64,000 nucleotides of DNA from contig UQIW01000007.1 of assembly GCA_900541235.1 (NCBI GenBank), positions 24,908-88,907 on the forward strand. Reading direction: 5' to 3'. The DNA is from an uncultured Collinsella sp. (GTDB lineage Bacteria > Actinomycetota > Coriobacteriia > Coriobacteriales > Coriobacteriaceae). Positions 49,614 to 58,164 of this stretch are shown piece by piece. Position numbers and translations under genes: made by a program. The first letter of the stretch is position 1; each line of letters begins with the position of its first letter. The notes beneath the pieces were generated by a model. The model made no database searches. It was given only the letters and a program-made list of their open reading frames with translations, and had not been told where the DNA came from.

Positions 49614-51263
49614 ATGGGGATGCCCATGCAACATATCGATCGGATTATCCGCTCCAAGAACGTCTTTACCGCGCAAGACGGCATCGATACCACCCGCGAG
49701 CTGGCGATTGCCATCGCAGGCGACCGTATCGTCGCAGTCGGTGCGCCCGATGACGTGATCGCCGCCGCTCCTGCCGCTACGTCGGTTATCGACTACGGCG
49801 AGCAGTTTGTCTGCCCCGGTTTCCATGACGCTCATCTGCACTTCTTCCATACCTCGGTCGGTTCCTCGCCGTACATGCTCATGGATATGGGCACGTCCGA
49901 GGCGGCGCTGGTGCAACATGCGCTCGAGTTTTCCCAGGACCTGCCCGACGACGCTTGGGTTGTGACGCAGGGCTGGCGCGACTACCGTTGGGACCCGCCC
50001 GAGCATCCTACCAAGGCGTCGCTCGATGTGGCATTCCCCGATCGTCCCTGTGTTATGTATTCGGGCGACGGGCACACGCTGTGGCTCAACAGCCGCGCAC
50101 TCGATGCACTCGGCGTCACGCGCGACAGCGAGCCACCAGCGGGCGGTAGCTACGACAAGGACGCAAACGGCGAGCTCACGGGTATTGCTCACGAGGCGGC
50201 TGCCATGCAGCTGCTACCGCGCTGCCTTGAGTGGCTGGGCGAGGATCGCATCGCAAGCGCTTACGCCGATCAAATGAGGCGGATGGCCGAGCAGGGCATC
50301 ACCTCGATATGCGATATGTCGCTCATGCCCATGCCGGGCTGCGATTTTATCCGCGACGACGTCTACGACAAACTGCAGGCAGCCGGCAAGTTGGGCATCC
50401 GAGCCCATTTGTTTCCCACGCTGCTGGATGACCAATCGCGCTTGGAAGAGCTGCAGGTACGTTACGCGAACAACGCGCTGCTTTCGGCGCCAGGCTTTAA
50501 GCAGTTCTTCGACGGCGTGTCGAGCGAACACACGGCCTATCTCACCGAGCCCTATACCAACCCGCGCTTCCCGGGCGATCAAGGTCGCCTGACGGTTCCT
50601 GCCGAGCGCATGCGCAAGCTGGTTCTGGCGGCCGCGGAGCGCGGCCATACCGTGCGCATCCACGTCATCGGCGACGGTGCGATTCATGCCGCGCTGGATA
50701 TCTTCGAGGAGGCCGCCGACCTGTACGGCCTGCCCCAGCACGGCCATAACACGCTCGAGCACCTGGAGAACCTCTTGCCCGAGGACATCGATCGTCTACG
50801 CAAGCTTAACGTCGTTGCCTCGAGCCAGCCCTGTCACATTACACTCGACCCGGGCGGCCCCGAGCGCGATCTGGGCCTGGAACGCAGCCGCATCATGTGG
50901 CCGTTTGCGACCTATAAGCAGCGCGGCATCCGCCAAGCCTTCGGCACCGATAGCCCCATCACAGCTGTTACAAGCATGAACGTGCTCTACACGGCTATCA
51001 CGCGCCAGGATCCCAAAAGCCACTGGCCCGAGGGCGGCTGGTTACCGAGCGAGCGCATCGATGCAGCAACAGCCCTGCGCAACTACACCCTGGGCAGCGC
51101 CTATGCAGCGGGCGACGAGCAAAACCTCGGCAGCTTGGAGCCCGGCAAGTATGCCGACCTGGTAGTCCTGGACCAAAACCCGCTCACCATCGACCCCCAA
51201 GAACTGCAAGCCACCAAGGTTCAGGCCACCTACCTGGCAGGTAACTTGATTTACGAGCGCTAA
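49614..51263 (+). CDS. Amidohydrolase family protein (YtcJ-like)
   Basis: A 549-residue metal-dependent hydrolase of the amidohydrolase superfamily. PGFHDAHLHFF carries the first metal-binding HxH, HVIGDGAIHAALD the third-strand His, GTDSPITAVTSM the strand-8 Asp, and LGSLEPGKYADLVVLDQNPL the C-terminal beta-sandwich. YtcJ-like members act on unknown amides or cyclic imides. Three nearby Met codons (49614, 49620, 49626) have no clear Shine-Dalgarno, so the exact start is uncertain by a few residues. Divergent from the M20 gene, suggesting related amide catabolism. Confidence 0.83.
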   Translation: MGMPMQHIDRIIRSKNVFTAQDGIDTTRELAIAIAGDRIVAVGAPDDVIAAAPAATSVIDYGEQFVCPGFHDAHLHFFHTSVGSSPYMLMDMGTSEAALVQHALEFSQDLPDDAWVVTQGWRDYRWDPPEHPTKASLDVAFPDRPCVMYSGDGHTLWLNSRALDALGVTRDSEPPAGGSYDKDANGELTGIAHEAAAMQLLPRCLEWLGEDRIASAYADQMRRMAEQGITSICDMSLMPMPGCDFIRDDVYDKLQAAGKLGIRAHLFPTLLDDQSRLEELQVRYANNALLSAPGFKQFFDGVSSEHTAYLTEPYTNPRFPGDQGRLTVPAERMRKLVLAAAERGHTVRIHVIGDGAIHAALDIFEEAADLYGLPQHGHNTLEHLENLLPEDIDRLRKLNVVASSQPCHITLDPGGPERDLGLERSRIMWPFATYKQRGIRQAFGTDSPITAVTSMNVLYTAITRQDPKSHWPEGGWLPSERIDAATALRNYTLGSAYAAGDEQNLGSLEPGKYADLVVLDQNPLTIDPQELQATKVQATYLAGNLIYER

Positions 51264-51280
51264 CCCCACATCCACACCTC

Positions 51281-51347
51281 AGTTGCGGTGAAATAGTCCC
51301 TAAAATCGGCCTTCAAGCCCAAAAACAGGAACTATTCCACCGCAACT
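51281..51347. repeat. 67-bp inverted-repeat element, copy 2
   Basis: AGTTGCGGTGAAATAGTCCC (51281-51300) pairs with 51328-51347 with two mismatches around a 27-base spacer ending AAACA. Same length and arms as 6268-6334. It lies 18 bases past the amidohydrolase stop. Confidence 0.8.
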
Positions 51348-51451
51348 TAAAAGAGCGCGTCCCAACAACGTGCCCCTATCTTGTGCATTCCATCCGCATC
51401 GCCATTTTGCTGCACTGACTTCTCTGAATTCCGGGCCCTAGTTAGTCAACC

Positions 51452-51588
51452 TGGCTCCCGGGGCGGACCGGAGGGCATGAAGTTTGTCGCGAGTTCCGCA
51501 CGCAAAGGAAAGCACTTAATGTGCTTTCCGTCTTGCGCAGGACTGCAGAGCAGCAAACTTCATGCCCTCCGGTCCGCCCCGGGAGCCA
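51452..51588. repeat. Long nested palindrome with 35-bp perfect arms
   Basis: Arms 51452-51486 and 51554-51588 are exactly complementary. Inside, GGAAAGCAC / GTGCTTTCC (51507-51529) forms a second hairpin. The side segments (TTCCGCACG on the left; TTGCGCAGGACTG on the right) partly resemble the family I segments, but not enough to be sure of membership. Upstream of groS. Confidence 0.75.
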
Positions 51589-51755
51589 CCGCTAAGTTAT
51601 CCCCCGGCATTCAGAAAATCTAAGTGCCAAAAAATAAGATTTTTTGACTCCGTGTTGTATAACCCGCCATTCGTGGGTACCATTCAACGCGTACGCAAAC
51701 AAAAAGGGTTAACCCGCGCGGCATGACCGCGCGGCCCACAAAGGAGGAAACAAGC

Positions 51756-52049
51756 ATGTCGTCTTTGAAGCCGCTTGCAGATCGCGTCCTGGTCAAGCCC
51801 GACGAGGCCGAGCAGAAGACCGCCTCTGGTCTGTACATCGCCAGCAACGCTCAGGAGAAGCCGCAGCGCGGCACCATCGTTGCCGTGGGCGCCGGCAAGG
51901 TCAACGACAAGGGTGAGCGCATCCCCATGGACGTCAAGGTCGGTGACGTTGTCATCTACGGTAAGTTCGGTGGCAACGAGGTCAAGGTCGACGGCGAGAA
52001 GTATCTGCTGATGCGCGCCGACGACATCTACGCTGTCGTCGAGGCCTAG
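51756..52049 (+). CDS. groS: Co-chaperonin GroES
   Basis: A 97-residue subunit of the heptameric lid of the GroEL folding chamber. LKPLADRVLVKPDEAEQKTASGLYIASNA holds the roof and mobile-loop region, and GDVVIYGKFGGNEVKVDGEKYLLMRADDIYAVVE is the standard C-terminus. The start at 51756 follows AAAGGAGGAAAC; an in-frame ATG 11 codons upstream lies in the leader. groL follows 96 bases later, so this is the usual bicistronic operon. No CIRCE or HAIR operator is visible upstream. Confidence 0.96.
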   Translation: MSSLKPLADRVLVKPDEAEQKTASGLYIASNAQEKPQRGTIVAVGAGKVNDKGERIPMDVKVGDVVIYGKFGGNEVKVDGEKYLLMRADDIYAVVEA

Positions 52050-52145
52050 TCTCGTCAGAATCTCTGATTCGTCTTTGAACGCGTCCGCCGCATAGGACTC
52101 GGAAGCGGCGACGCGAGTCACATTTCTTTTGGAGGATTACCTACC

Positions 52146-53783
52146 ATGGCAAAGAACATTACGTTCAACACCGATGCCCGCGCTAAGCTCGCCAAGGGCG
52201 TCAACACTCTGGCCGACGCCGTTACCGTCACCATGGGCCCCAAGGGTCGCTACGTTGCGCTGCAGCGCACGTTCGGTGCCCCGACCATCACCAACGACGG
52301 CGTTTCCGTCGCCAAGGAGATCGAGCTCGAGGACAACATCGAGAACATGGGCGCTCAGCTGGTGAAGGAGGTCGCCACCAAGACCAACGACACCGTGGGT
52401 GACGGCACCACCACCGCAACTCTGCTCGCTCAGGCCATCGTCAACGACGGTCTGCGCAACGTCGCCGCTGGCGCCAACCCGCTGGCCATCCGTCGCGGCA
52501 TCGACAAGGCCGTCAACGCCGCCGTCGCCGAGATGAAGAAGCAGGCTAAGCCGGTCGAGACCAAGGAGCAGATTGCTTCCGTCGGCACCATCTCTGCCGG
52601 TGACCCCGAGGTCGGCGAGAAGATCGCCGAGGCCATGGAGGTCGTGGGCAAGGACGGCGTCATCACCGTCGAGGATTCCCAGACGTTCGACATCACCATC
52701 GACACCGTCGAGGGCATGCAGTTCGACAAGGGCTATGTCTCCGCTTACTTCGTCACGGATAACGACCGCATGGAGGCCGTGATGAAGGATCCGTACATCC
52801 TCATCACCGACCAGAAGATCTCCAGCGTTCAGGACATCATGCCCGTTCTCGAGGCTGTCCAGCGCGCTGGCCGTGGCCTGCTCATCATCGCTGAGGACAT
52901 CGACGGCGAAGCTCTGCCTACCCTGGTCCTCAACAAGATCCGTGGCGCCCTCAACGTCTGCGCCGTCAAGGCCCCGGGCTACGGCGATCGCCGCAAGCGC
53001 ATTCTCGAGGACATCGCCGTCCTCACCGGTGGCCAGGCTGCCCTGGACGAGTTGGGCGTGAAGGTCGCTGACATCACCGCCGATATGCTCGGTACCGCTA
53101 AGTCCGTCACCATCTCTAAGGACAACACCGTCGTCGTCGGCGGCGCTGGCTCCAAGGAGGCCATCGACGCCCGTATCGCTCAGATTAAGGGCGAGATGGA
53201 GAACACCACCTCTGACTTCGACCGTGAGAAGCTCCAGGAGCGCCTGGCCAAGCTCTCCGGTGGCGTTGCCGTCATCAAGGTCGGCGCTGCTACCGAGTCC
53301 GAGCTCAAGGAGATCAAACATCGCGTCGAGGACGCCCTGCAGGCCACCCGCGCTGCTGTCGAGGAGGGCATTGTCGCTGGCGGCGGCGTCGCCTTCATGG
53401 ACGCTGCTCCTGCGCTCGATGCCGTCGAGATCGATGACCCCGAGGAGAAGATCGGCGTCGACATCGTCAAGAAGGCTCTGACCGCTCCGGTCGCCACCAT
53501 CGCCAAGAACGCTGGCTTTGAGGGCGCTGTCGTGGTCGACAAGGTCGCCGAGCTGCCCGCCGGCCAGGGTCTCAACTCTGCCAACGGCGAGTGGGGCGAC
53601 ATGATCGAGATGGGCGTCCTCGACCCCGTCAAGGTCAGCCGCGTCACCCTGCAGAACGCTGCTTCTGTCGCCAGCCTGATCCTCATCACCGAGGCCACCG
53701 TCTCCGATGTGCCCAAGAACACTCAGCTTGAGGACGCAATCGCTGCTGCTACCGCTGGTCAGCAGGGCGGCGGTATGTACTAA
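52146..53783 (+). CDS. groL: Chaperonin GroEL
   Basis: A 545-residue ATP-driven folding chaperonin. VTVTMGPKGRYVALQRTFGAPTITNDGVSVAKEIELED at the N-terminus, TNDTVGDGTTTATLLAQAI with the catalytic Asp, and GGGVAFMDAAPAL near the C-terminus are canonical. The tail ends QQGGGMY instead of a long GGM repeat, as in some Actinomycetota. Codon use is strongly biased to C-ending codons, as expected for high expression. TTTGGAGG precedes the start. A long palindromic element follows the stop. Confidence 0.97.
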   Translation: MAKNITFNTDARAKLAKGVNTLADAVTVTMGPKGRYVALQRTFGAPTITNDGVSVAKEIELEDNIENMGAQLVKEVATKTNDTVGDGTTTATLLAQAIVNDGLRNVAAGANPLAIRRGIDKAVNAAVAEMKKQAKPVETKEQIASVGTISAGDPEVGEKIAEAMEVVGKDGVITVEDSQTFDITIDTVEGMQFDKGYVSAYFVTDNDRMEAVMKDPYILITDQKISSVQDIMPVLEAVQRAGRGLLIIAEDIDGEALPTLVLNKIRGALNVCAVKAPGYGDRRKRILEDIAVLTGGQAALDELGVKVADITADMLGTAKSVTISKDNTVVVGGAGSKEAIDARIAQIKGEMENTTSDFDREKLQERLAKLSGGVAVIKVGAATESELKEIKHRVEDALQATRAAVEEGIVAGGGVAFMDAAPALDAVEIDDPEEKIGVDIVKKALTAPVATIAKNAGFEGAVVVDKVAELPAGQGLNSANGEWGDMIEMGVLDPVKVSRVTLQNAASVASLILITEATVSDVPKNTQLEDAIAAATAGQQGGGMY

Positions 53784-53809
53784 GGCCGACAAGGTCTAGA
53801 ACTCCCACC

Positions 53810-53954
53810 GGGAATCCGGGGGCGGGACGGGGACTTCTCTCCGGAACGTCCTCGGACATGCAAAGAGGCTCCGCATCGCGCTTCGCGCTGCGGAGCCTCT
53901 TTGCGTCCTGCGGAATATTCCGGAGAGAAGTCCCCGTCCCGCCCCCGGATTCCC
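53810..53954 (+). repeat. Nested palindromic element, family I, behind groL
   Basis: Outer arms of 37 bp (53810-53846 and 53918-53954) are perfectly complementary, as are inner arms of 15 bp (53861-53875 and 53889-53903). The two 14-base side segments, CGTCCTCGGACATG and CGTCCTGCGGAATA, match those of the element at 1-91 (14 of 14 and 12 of the first 12), while the stems do not. It begins 26 bases past the groL stop and may also act as its terminator, although there is no T-run. Confidence 0.8.
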
Positions 53955-54120
53955 TGCGTTTACGGCCTTGAGGCCGGCGGGCGGAGAAGGATGTGGTCGA
54001 TAGGGATACGTGTCCCCTTCGCTGTTTCGCGCTTTGCGCGAAAGGCGCGTTGCTTTGGGATGGGTGGGGGACGTGGTTGCTTTGGCAACTGATCTCCGCC
54101 ACAAATTACCCTTGGCATAC

Positions 54121-54148
54121 TTGCGCGAGAACCTGCTCGTGCTACACT
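54121..54148 (+). promoter_or_regulatory. Promoter of the riboflavin transport operon
   Basis: TTGCGC (54121-54126) and TACACT (54143-54148) with a 16-base spacer lie just upstream of the FMN riboswitch. Confidence 0.55.
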
Positions 54149-54162
54149 TGCAATTGCTGTTT

Positions 54163-54338
54163 CAGGGCGGGGTGGAATTCCCCACTGGCGGTAAATCGGG
54201 CGGTGTCAAAGGGACGCCGTGGCGCAGGCGAGGTGTCTGCGACCGAGCCGATGAGTCCGCGACCCGTGCGTGTGTTGGTTCGCATGCCGGCTGAACTGGT
54301 GAGATCCCAGTACCAACGGTTAGAGTCCGGATGAAAGA
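54163..54338 (+). ncRNA. FMN riboswitch (RFN element)
   Basis: The conserved RFN blocks occur in order: TTCAGGGCGGGGTGGAATTC, CCCCACTGGCGGTAA, AGTCCGCGACCCG, TGGTGAGATCCCAGTACC, and AGAGTCCGGATGAAAG. The closing P1 helix pairs CTGTTTCA with TGAAAGAG (one mismatch). Only 13 bases separate its end from the ribU start, and the Shine-Dalgarno lies beside P1. FMN binding therefore probably blocks translation rather than using a terminator. It controls the operon 54352-57643. Confidence 0.95.
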
Positions 54339-54351
54339 GGCAGGTGATCTT

Positions 54352-54942
54352 ATGTCTGAACAGTCGCAGCATATCCATTTTGAGAACACGAATAGGTGGA
54401 GCACCAAACAGCTCGTTACCATGGCGTTGATGTGCGCCTTGGGCGCCCTGTTTATGTACGTGCAGCTGCCTATCCTTCCTTCGGCGCCGTTTTTGACGTA
54501 TGACCCGTCGCTGGTACCGGCGATGGTGTGCGGGTTTGCGTATGGTCCTGGCGCCGGCACTGCTGTTGCCGCTATGGCTATCGTTATCCATGCGCTCACC
54601 ACGGGTGACTGGGTCGGCGCGCTTATGAACCTGGTTGCCACGCTGGGCTACATTCTGCCTGCGGCTATCGTCTATCAGAAGATGCATACCTATAAGGGTG
54701 CCGTGATTGGCCTGGTGCTCGGCGTTATTGCCGCTACGGCGTTGTCTATGGTCGCAAACCTTACCATTGGCGTATGGTTCTGGTATGGCTCGGTCGATGT
54801 GATCGCCCCGCTCATGATTCCTGCCGTGCTGCCGTTCAACCTTATCAAGACCGTGCTTAACTCGGTGTTGACACTGGCGGTGTATAAAGCGGTCTCCAAC
54901 CTCATCACGCCTAAAAAGGACCAGGTCAAAGGCCGCGCATGA
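54352..54942 (+). CDS. ribU: Riboflavin ECF transporter substrate-binding subunit RibU
   Basis: A 196-residue S-component with about six membrane helices that captures riboflavin outside the cell. The N-terminal WSTKQLVTMALMCALGALFMYVQLP and the FLTYDPSLVPAMVCGFAYGPGAG segment are typical of RibU. The preceding FMN riboswitch makes the assignment strong. The start at 54352 follows GGTGAT; an earlier ATG lies inside the riboswitch P1 stem and is rejected. Its stop overlaps the ATPase gene as ATGA. Confidence 0.93.
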   Translation: MSEQSQHIHFENTNRWSTKQLVTMALMCALGALFMYVQLPILPSAPFLTYDPSLVPAMVCGFAYGPGAGTAVAAMAIVIHALTTGDWVGALMNLVATLGYILPAAIVYQKMHTYKGAVIGLVLGVIAATALSMVANLTIGVWFWYGSVDVIAPLMIPAVLPFNLIKTVLNSVLTLAVYKAVSNLITPKKDQVKGRA

Positions 54943-56843
54943 TTGAGTGTCGGGGCGTTTCCTTTAGCTATGACGGTGCCGTACCGGCGCTCGACGGCGT
55001 CGATCTGAATATCGAGGACGGCGAGTTTTTCTGCATCCTCGGTGGCAATGGGTCGGGCAAGTCGACGTTTGCCAAGCATCTGAATGCGCTGTTGCAGCCC
55101 GATGCGGGCACGGTACGCATCAACGGCATGGATGCGTCCGACCCCGAGCTGGTCTACGACATTCGTTCGACCGCGGGCATGGTATTCCAGAATCCCGACG
55201 ACCAGCTGGTGGCAACGCTTGTCGAAGATGACGTTGCGTTTGGTCCCGAAAACCTTGGCGTGCCATCGGCGCAAATTGCGCAGCGCGTACGCGAGGCGCT
55301 GAAGGGTGTGGGCCTGGTGGGCTTTGAGCGCCACGAGACCCATGCGCTTTCGGGCGGCCAAAAGCAGCGCGTGGCGCTTGCCGGCGTGCTCGCCATGGAA
55401 CCGCGCGTGCTCATATTGGACGAGGCTTCCTCGATGCTCGATCCGCGTGGACGCAAGGGCCTCATGAAGGCTTGCCGCGCGTTGCACGCTCGCGGCATGA
55501 CCATCGTGATGATTACGCACTTTATGGAGGAGGCTGCCGAGGCCGATCGTGTCGCCGTGTTTCAGACGGGACGAGTTGCCATGCTGGGCACGCCCGATGA
55601 GATTCTGACGCGGGCGAATGAACTCGTTCAGCTCAACCTTGACATGCCAGAGTCGTGCCGTTTGGGCATGGCACTTCGTGCGGAGGGCGTGCCCGTTTGC
55701 GCGCAGGTACGTGAGGCGGATATGGTCGCCGAGATTGCGCAGGCTTATGCCGAGCGAAGTGGGGCAGGCATCGCGGGGCAGTCTTCCGTATCCCAGTCGG
55801 AAATCGCTGACGGCACTGTTCCGGTAGACAACGAGGGCAACGCGTCGGAGCCCGTCATCGAGCTATCCCATGTTTCGTACAGTTATTCGCTCAGTCCGCG
55901 CGAGCGCCGCCGCTGGCATAAGCGCTCGGCCACTGCGGGCAAATCGAGCAAACAGGCTCTCTGGGGAAACGACCCAAGCAGCCCGTGGGCGCTGCGCGAT
56001 GTATCGCTGACGGTGCGTCGCGGCGAGTTCCTGGGCTTGGCAGGTCATACCGGTTCGGGTAAGTCGACGCTGGTCCAGCATCTCAACGGTTTGATTCGCC
56101 CCCAGGAGGGATCCGTTCGCGCGCTGGGGCTCGATCTGTCAAACAAGAAAGACGCCGCCGCGGTTAAGGCCAAGGTCGGCGTGGTGTTTCAATATCCTGA
56201 GCGTCAGCTGTTTGCCGAAACCGTGGCGCAGGACGTGGCGTTTGGTCCGCATAACCTTGGCTTGCCGCAAGATGAAGTCGACCGTCGTGTCGAGTCATCG
56301 CTCTCACGCGTGGGCCTCGACCTTTCCACGGTCGGCGACAAGAGTCCCTTTGAGCTTTCGGGCGGTCAGCAACGGCGTGTGGCATTCGCCGGCGTGCTCG
56401 CCATGGAGCCCGAAGTCCTGGTGCTCGATGAGCCCATGGCGGGGCTCGATCCGGCTGCGCGCAGGGATTTCCTTGAGCTTATCGATCGGCTCCATCGCGA
56501 GGGCCTGACCGTTGTCATGGTTTCGCACAGCATGGATGACCTGGCCAATTGCTGCGACCGCATCGTCGTAATGAACGAAGGCGCGGTGTTTGCCGAGGGA
56601 ACCCCCGCGCAGGTGTTTGCGCATGCCGATGAGCTCAAGTCGATCGGCTTGGGCGTTCCCGCCGCCCAGCGTATGGCGCTGGCGCTTACGGAGGTGGGCG
56701 TGCCGCTGCGTCGCGGCGGGCTCTATACGGTTGAGTCGCTGGCAGGCGAGTTGGTGGACCTGCTAATCGGTCGCTCGGGCGGTCCTTCTAACGTCGCGGA
56801 CATTGCTAAATCCAAGACGGTCGCGCGAGAGGAGGGCTGCTGA
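54939..56843 (+). CDS. ECF transporter ATPase, fused EcfA-EcfA
   Basis: A 634-residue protein carrying two complete ABC ATPases that are usually separate proteins (EcfA1 and EcfA2). The first has GGNGSGKST near residue 35, LSGGQKQRVALAG, and ILDEASSMLD; the second (from about residue 305) has GHTGSGKST near 370, LSGGQQRRVAFAG and VLDEPMAGLD. A low-complexity linker (about 270-300) joins them. It powers the S-component with EcfT, encoded next. It overlaps ribU by four bases and ecfT by one. Confidence 0.92.
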   Translation: MIECRGVSFSYDGAVPALDGVDLNIEDGEFFCILGGNGSGKSTFAKHLNALLQPDAGTVRINGMDASDPELVYDIRSTAGMVFQNPDDQLVATLVEDDVAFGPENLGVPSAQIAQRVREALKGVGLVGFERHETHALSGGQKQRVALAGVLAMEPRVLILDEASSMLDPRGRKGLMKACRALHARGMTIVMITHFMEEAAEADRVAVFQTGRVAMLGTPDEILTRANELVQLNLDMPESCRLGMALRAEGVPVCAQVREADMVAEIAQAYAERSGAGIAGQSSVSQSEIADGTVPVDNEGNASEPVIELSHVSYSYSLSPRERRRWHKRSATAGKSSKQALWGNDPSSPWALRDVSLTVRRGEFLGLAGHTGSGKSTLVQHLNGLIRPQEGSVRALGLDLSNKKDAAAVKAKVGVVFQYPERQLFAETVAQDVAFGPHNLGLPQDEVDRRVESSLSRVGLDLSTVGDKSPFELSGGQQRRVAFAGVLAMEPEVLVLDEPMAGLDPAARRDFLELIDRLHREGLTVVMVSHSMDDLANCCDRIVVMNEGAVFAEGTPAQVFAHADELKSIGLGVPAAQRMALALTEVGVPLRRGGLYTVESLAGELVDLLIGRSGGPSNVADIAKSKTVAREEGC

Positions 56844-57643
56844 TGGAGGCGTTTTCGTTTGGCAGCTACTATCCCGGCGATAGTGCAATCCACCGCCTGG
56901 ACCCGCGAACCAAGTTGCTCTTGGGCTTTGTGTTTCTGATCACGACGCTCACGGTCAGTGGCTTCCGCGGACTGGCCCCGGTCGCAATTTTCGTTGTGCT
57001 GACCTATGCCGTGTCTCGGGTGCCGGTTCGTCGCGTTCTGTCGTCGATGGCGCCGCTGCTGGCAATCGTCGTCGTGGTCGCGGTGCTCAACTTGTTTACC
57101 GATCAGAGTGGGCGCATCCTGTGGCAGCTCGGCTTTCTGCAGATAAGCGAGGGCTCACTGCGTTCTGCCGCCTTTATGGCGTGTCGCCTGACGTTGATGA
57201 TGGCCGGTATGAGCGCCATTACACTCACCACGCCGACGCTCGACCTCACCGCGGGCTTTGAGCGCCTGCTCGCGCCGCTTGCGCGTGTGGGACTTCCTGC
57301 GCACGAGCTCGGCATGATCATGGGTATCGCGCTACGCTTTATGCCGCAGTTTGCCACTGAGATGAAGCAGACGGCCGATGCACAGGCAAGCCGCGGTGCG
57401 CGCGTGACGGGCGGTCCGCTCGGTGGCGTACGCATGCTCGGCAGTGTGGCGATCCCGCTGTTCACCGGCGTGTTCCGCCATGCCGAGACGCTGTCTGCTG
57501 CCATGGATGCACGCTGCTATCATGGCGAGCAGGGCCGCACGCGCCTGCATGCGCTTACGTTTGGCCGCGGCGATGCGTTGGCGGCGGTGGTGACGGCGTT
57601 GCTGCTCATCTGCGTCATCGTCATCAACCTTCAACTTGTTTAG
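56843..57643 (+). CDS. ecfT: ECF transporter transmembrane subunit EcfT
   Basis: A 266-residue membrane scaffold linking the S-component to the fused ATPase. SFGSYYPGDSAIHRLDPRTKLL is the typical N-terminus. Coupling-helix motifs appear in ADAQASRGARVTG and AMDARCYHGEQGRTR, where Cys replaces the Gly usual in the second ARG motif. Because a full ECF module is encoded with ribU under one FMN riboswitch, it may be dedicated to riboflavin, though ECF modules often serve other S-components too. Confidence 0.9.
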   Translation: MEAFSFGSYYPGDSAIHRLDPRTKLLLGFVFLITTLTVSGFRGLAPVAIFVVLTYAVSRVPVRRVLSSMAPLLAIVVVVAVLNLFTDQSGRILWQLGFLQISEGSLRSAAFMACRLTLMMAGMSAITLTTPTLDLTAGFERLLAPLARVGLPAHELGMIMGIALRFMPQFATEMKQTADAQASRGARVTGGPLGGVRMLGSVAIPLFTGVFRHAETLSAAMDARCYHGEQGRTRLHALTFGRGDALAAVVTALLLICVIVINLQLV

Positions 57644-57673
57644 GCGCGATTCGAGCGCAAGAAAGGGGTCCCT

Positions 57674-58120
57674 ATGACCGACAACGACCGCACGGCTCAG
57701 CTTGAGCGCGCCTGTTCGTATCTCAGGCGCATTCCGGCGTGGTATCTGGCCACGACCGATGTGGCCGACGGACATCAGCCCCGCGTGAGACCGTTTTCGT
57801 TTGCCATGGTCGATGACGGTAAGTTGTGGTTTTGCACATCGCGCGACAAGGATGTGTGGGCGGAGCTGAGTGCGAATCCCAAGTTTGAGCTCTCGGGCTG
57901 GAAGCCGGGGGAATGTTGGATCGTATTGACCGGCGAAGCCGCACTTGAGGACGACGCAGTTGCGAGCGACAAGGTGCGTCAAGCGGGCTTTAAGCACATG
58001 GTGGGCATTGGCGAGGAACACGAGAGTGCCAACGACGGCCGCCTTGCTTTCTTTTCGGTCCGCAATATTGCCGCGCGCTTCTGTGATATCGACGGCAGCG
58101 AGGAGCGCCTGGAGCTCTAG
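57674..58120 (+). CDS. Pyridoxamine 5-phosphate oxidase-like FMN-binding split-barrel protein
   Basis: A 148-residue protein of the PNPOx-like split-barrel fold that binds FMN, F420 or heme. YLRRIPAWYLATTDVADGHQPRVRPFSFAMVDDGKLWFCTSRDKDVWAEL holds the flavin-binding strands. Stand-alone members reduce or oxidise diverse small molecules; the substrate is unknown. It lies 30 bases behind ecfT with AAAGGGG before the start, so it probably shares the FMN-controlled transcript. The next gene is a paralogue. Confidence 0.82.
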   Translation: MTDNDRTAQLERACSYLRRIPAWYLATTDVADGHQPRVRPFSFAMVDDGKLWFCTSRDKDVWAELSANPKFELSGWKPGECWIVLTGEAALEDDAVASDKVRQAGFKHMVGIGEEHESANDGRLAFFSVRNIAARFCDIDGSEERLEL

Positions 58121-58164
58121 CTCGCACAAACCAGGTTCCCAAACTAACTAGTACAGGAGGAAAC

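Noticed and set aside
49458..50192. N-terminal extension of the M20 hydrolase frame
   Set aside because: It overlaps the divergent amidohydrolase gene and the intergenic region; a good Shine-Dalgarno precedes the Met at 49457.
51644..51663. TTGACT and TATAAC as a groS promoter
   Set aside because: The two boxes are only eight bases apart, too close for a sigma-70 type pair. The -10 alone may still be real.
54331..54351. An earlier ATG for ribU (seven extra codons)
   Set aside because: It lies within the closing P1 helix of the FMN riboswitch; the ATG at 54352 has its own Shine-Dalgarno and fits RibU.
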